Part shown: positions 5,015-6,386 of the stretch, piece after piece
How the letters are laid out: each line of letters opens with the position of its first letter
Position numbering within the stretch: position 1 is the stretch's first letter
Source: Rhodospirillales bacterium RIFCSPLOWO2_12_FULL_67_15
GTDB lineage: Bacteria; Pseudomonadota; Alphaproteobacteria; Rhodospirillales; 2-12-FULL-67-15
NCBI GenBank assembly: GCA_001830475.1
Contig: MIAC01000112.1
Location: forward strand, 1 to 6,386
Length of the DNA: 6,386 nt
Direction of reading: 5' to 3'
Position numbers and translations under genes: made by a program
The notes under the pieces: generated by a model
What the model was told of the DNA's origin: nothing
What the model saw: only the letters and a program-made list of their open reading frames with translations
Databases searched by the model: none

Positions 5015-5839
5015 TTAGAGGGCGGCGAAGGCGGCGGAAAGGGATTCCCACGCCGCCCGGTCGGGGGCGAGGATGAGGGTTCCGTCCTTCGTGCGGAGGG
5101 GCGCGGGACGGTAAGCGCCTTCCCCGTCGGCGAGCTCCGAGTAGCCGCCCGCCTCGGCGTGAATCAGCACGCCGGCGGCGTGGTCCCAGGGCTTGAGGCG
5201 GCCGACGCAGCGCATGTAGGAGAGCTTTCCCCGCGCGAGGTCCAGGTATTCGAGCGCGATCGCGCCGTAGCGCGCGACCGTCAGCGGCAGCCCCTGTTCG
5301 CCCATGCCCCGGCGCGCCTCGAGCTTTTCGCGCATGCGCCGGCCCGTGGTGCCGGCGAGTTCCGAAACCGGCGCGGGAAAGGCGGCGGCGAGCCTCGCCC
5401 CGTCCATCCAGGCCCCCTCCCCTTTGGCCGCCCAGACGACGCGGTCGTTGAGGGGATCGAGGATCCAGCCCGCCAGCGTTTCGCCCCCGCGCGCGAACGC
5501 GACGATCATGCCGAAACGCCTGTCGCCCTTGGCGAAATTGTCGGTGCCGTCGACCGGGTCCACGATCCAGAGCGGATCGGATCCGGCGAGGCGGGCGAGC
5601 TGCGAAGGGTCCGCTTCGATCCCTTCCTCGCCGACCACCTGGGCGGGTACGATTTCGCCCAAGAGCCGGGTCAGCATCGCCTCGGCGGCGGTGTCGGCGA
5701 CGGTCACAGTTTCGCCTGGACGTTTTTCCGCGATGTCGGCGGGCGCGAGCCGGCCGAAACGGGGCAGGATCTCGGCCACCGCCGTCGCGCGCATCGCCGC
5801 GGCGACATGCAAGGGATCGGGTAAGCGAAATTCGGTCAC
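5015..5839 (-). CDS. Inositol monophosphatase-family protein
   Basis: A 274-residue member of the Mg2+-dependent, Li+-sensitive phosphatase superfamily (inositol monophosphatase, CysQ, FBPase-like). Motifs in order: PGETVTVADTAAE (D49), VVGEEG (E71), WIVDPVDGTDNF (D94, D97, G98, T99, D100) and LKPWDHAAGVLIHAEAGG (D219). These are the full metal and phosphate ligands, so the enzyme should be active. Substrate may be inositol phosphate, a histidinol- or sugar-phosphate, or 3'-phosphoadenosine phosphate; sequence alone does not decide. The start codon is GTG and lacks a clear ribosome binding site. It lies only 10 bases after the stop of the small upstream gene, so coupled translation is likely. 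A later ATG at residue 16 is possible, but the preceding RLPDPLHVAAA looks like normal family sequence. Confidence 0.93.
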   Translation of the reverse strand: MTEFRLPDPLHVAAAMRATAVAEILPRFGRLAPADIAEKRPGETVTVADTAAEAMLTRLLGEIVPAQVVGEEGIEADPSQLARLAGSDPLWIVDPVDGTDNFAKGDRRFGMIVAFARGGETLAGWILDPLNDRVVWAAKGEGAWMDGARLAAAFPAPVSELAGTTGRRMREKLEARRGMGEQGLPLTVARYGAIALEYLDLARGKLSYMRCVGRLKPWDHAAGVLIHAEAGGYSELADGEGAYRPAPLRTKDGTLILAPDRAAWESLSAAFAAL

Positions 5840-5849
5840 GAGCGAAATT

Positions 5850-6119
5850 TCAGGGCGACAGCATCTCGCGGTCGCGGTGATAGGCGTTGCGGAAATCGTC
5901 CAGCATCCGGGCGGCGTCGGCGTTGTAGTCGGCGCGCTGGATCAGGGCTTCGGTGACGAAGCAGGCGAACGTCACGGCTTCGGCCTTGCCGCGCAGCCCG
6001 AACAGGCCGGCGAAGCCGTCGAGATTCTCGTGCACGCGCTTGCGCGCGGTGACGTTCAATTGGCGCTTGATGAAGCGGTGCTTGCTCCGCCACTTGCGCT
6101 GGGTGTCGGCGCTGGCCAT
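5850..6119 (-). CDS. Small basic protein of unknown function, possibly ribbon-helix-helix
   Basis: An 89-residue protein with no function I can name. The N-terminal half is strongly basic (QRKWRSKHRFIKRQ). It then shows RQLNVTA, a helix-like RKRVHENLDGFAGLFGL, and RGKAEAVTFACFVTEALIQR. This strand-helix-helix order, with a short turn before the second helix, resembles MetJ/Arc ribbon-helix-helix DNA-binding proteins; that is inference from pattern alone. Support for a real gene: ATG preceded by AGAGGA at four bases (6124-6129), a good promoter about 50 bases upstream, and 10-bp spacing to the phosphatase gene. It would be the first gene of the - strand operon. An overlapping 85-residue reading in another frame of the same strand is a shadow. 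Confidence 0.75.
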   Translation of the reverse strand: MASADTQRKWRSKHRFIKRQLNVTARKRVHENLDGFAGLFGLRGKAEAVTFACFVTEALIQRADYNADAARMLDDFRNAYHRDREMLSP

Positions 6120-6168
6120 GGCATCCTCTTAGGGCGCGCTTTCGCCCCGTTTGTCCTGGGAGGCGGCT

Positions 6169-6197
6169 ATTCTACTAGTAGAGAAGCGTGCTGTCAA
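6169..6197 (-). promoter_or_regulatory. Sigma70-type promoter of the - strand operon
   Basis: On the - strand, TTGACA (6197-6192) is followed after exactly 17 bases by TAGAAT (6174-6169), five of six matches to the -10 consensus. Transcription would begin near 6162, giving a leader of roughly 43 bases before the ATG at 6119. Its position directly upstream of the first gene, and the lack of any other comparable element, support the call. It likely serves the small protein, phosphatase and two dehydrogenase genes, whose gaps are 10, 36 and 8 bases. Confidence 0.7.
6171..6182. promoter_or_regulatory. Perfect 12-bp palindrome TCTACTAGTAGA over the promoter
   Basis: TCTACTAGTAGA is its own reverse complement and overlaps the -10 box and the adjoining spacer of the - strand promoter. 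A dimeric repressor bound here would block RNA polymerase. The site is placed as an operator would be, but no regulator is identified from sequence. The first gene of the operon is a candidate. Confidence 0.4.
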
Positions 6198-6291
6198 AGG
6201 CCGGGCGGTGCCCGCTTATGCCTTGCGCCATACGGTCGCGAGCCAGGGGGTTGCCGGTCGCGGGGCAGGCCCGCCGGCCGGTAGTAGTGCT

Positions 6292-6386
6292 TCAAACTCG
6301 ACGAAACCGGGGATAGGGGAACTGCATCCACGCATCGGCGATGTAGGGCCTGTTCATTGTGCGCGCGGGCAACGCCAATCGATCCG
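6292..6386 (-). CDS. Possible 3' end of a gene entering from the right edge (weak)
   Basis: On the - strand, a frame open from the window edge ends at TGA (6294-6292) and includes MNRPYIADAWMQFPYPRFRRV. Third codon positions are mostly G or C, as in the neighbouring genes, and the composition looks protein-like. Only about 30 residues are visible and I do not recognise a family. The stretch 6200-6291 between this stop and the promoter holds nothing I can identify. Confidence 0.22.
   Translation of the reverse strand, partial: DRLALPARTMNRPYIADAWMQFPYPRFRRV

Noticed and set aside
4688..5824. 378-residue + strand open frame
   Set aside because: It spans the antisense of two clear enzymes and the gap between them. 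Its composition is gly/arg/ala-rich with no domain, and it lacks a promoter.
5304..6284. 326-residue + strand open frame
   Set aside because: It lies antisense to the phosphatase and small protein and runs through the - strand promoter; low-complexity serine/alanine/arginine translation.

Overview
The window is GC-rich chromosomal DNA with tightly packed genes, short overlaps, frequent GTG starts and housekeeping families (TatD, PhnP-like metallo-beta-lactamase hydrolase, MazG, beta-hydroxyacid dehydrogenases, inositol-phosphatase family). The protein families and the tatD-hydrolase-mazG order suggest an alphaproteobacterium, perhaps Rhodospirillales-like. This is an inference from style and remembered families, not a database result.

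Left part (1-1523, + strand). A tatD-hydrolase gene pair has been rearranged. The window opens inside tatD at its VETDAPY motif. The reading then passes into the remains of an mntA-type nucleotidyltransferase antitoxin, an apparently intact hepT (HEPN RNase toxin), and the first codons of a gene that looks like a type I restriction specificity subunit (hsdS). It then returns to the last codons of tatD (DNFFRLF...), whose stop overlaps the GTG start of the metallo-hydrolase. A piece of a type I restriction/HepT-MntA locus therefore appears to have replaced about 40 codons of tatD. Toxin coding is preserved while the antitoxin and hsdS are broken.

Middle (1524-3119, + strand). An unusually AT-rich intergenic stretch with promoter-like and palindromic elements precedes mazG (NTP pyrophosphohydrolase). 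mazG is followed 17 bp later by an uncharacterised predicted lipoprotein, so the two probably form an operon.

Right part (3129-6119, - strand, convergent with the above). A strong sigma70-like promoter at 6169-6197, with a 12-bp perfect palindrome between its boxes, drives a likely four-gene operon. In transcription order it holds a small basic protein (possibly ribbon-helix-helix), an inositol-monophosphatase-family enzyme, and two tandem paralogous NAD(P)-dependent beta-hydroxyacid dehydrogenases about 60% identical by eye. Beyond the promoter, 6200-6386 holds no clear gene; a weak reading frame enters from the right edge on the - strand.

The most interesting part is the hepT-bearing insert in tatD. 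I see no CRISPR array, rRNA, tRNA, transposase or recognisable IS end in the window.
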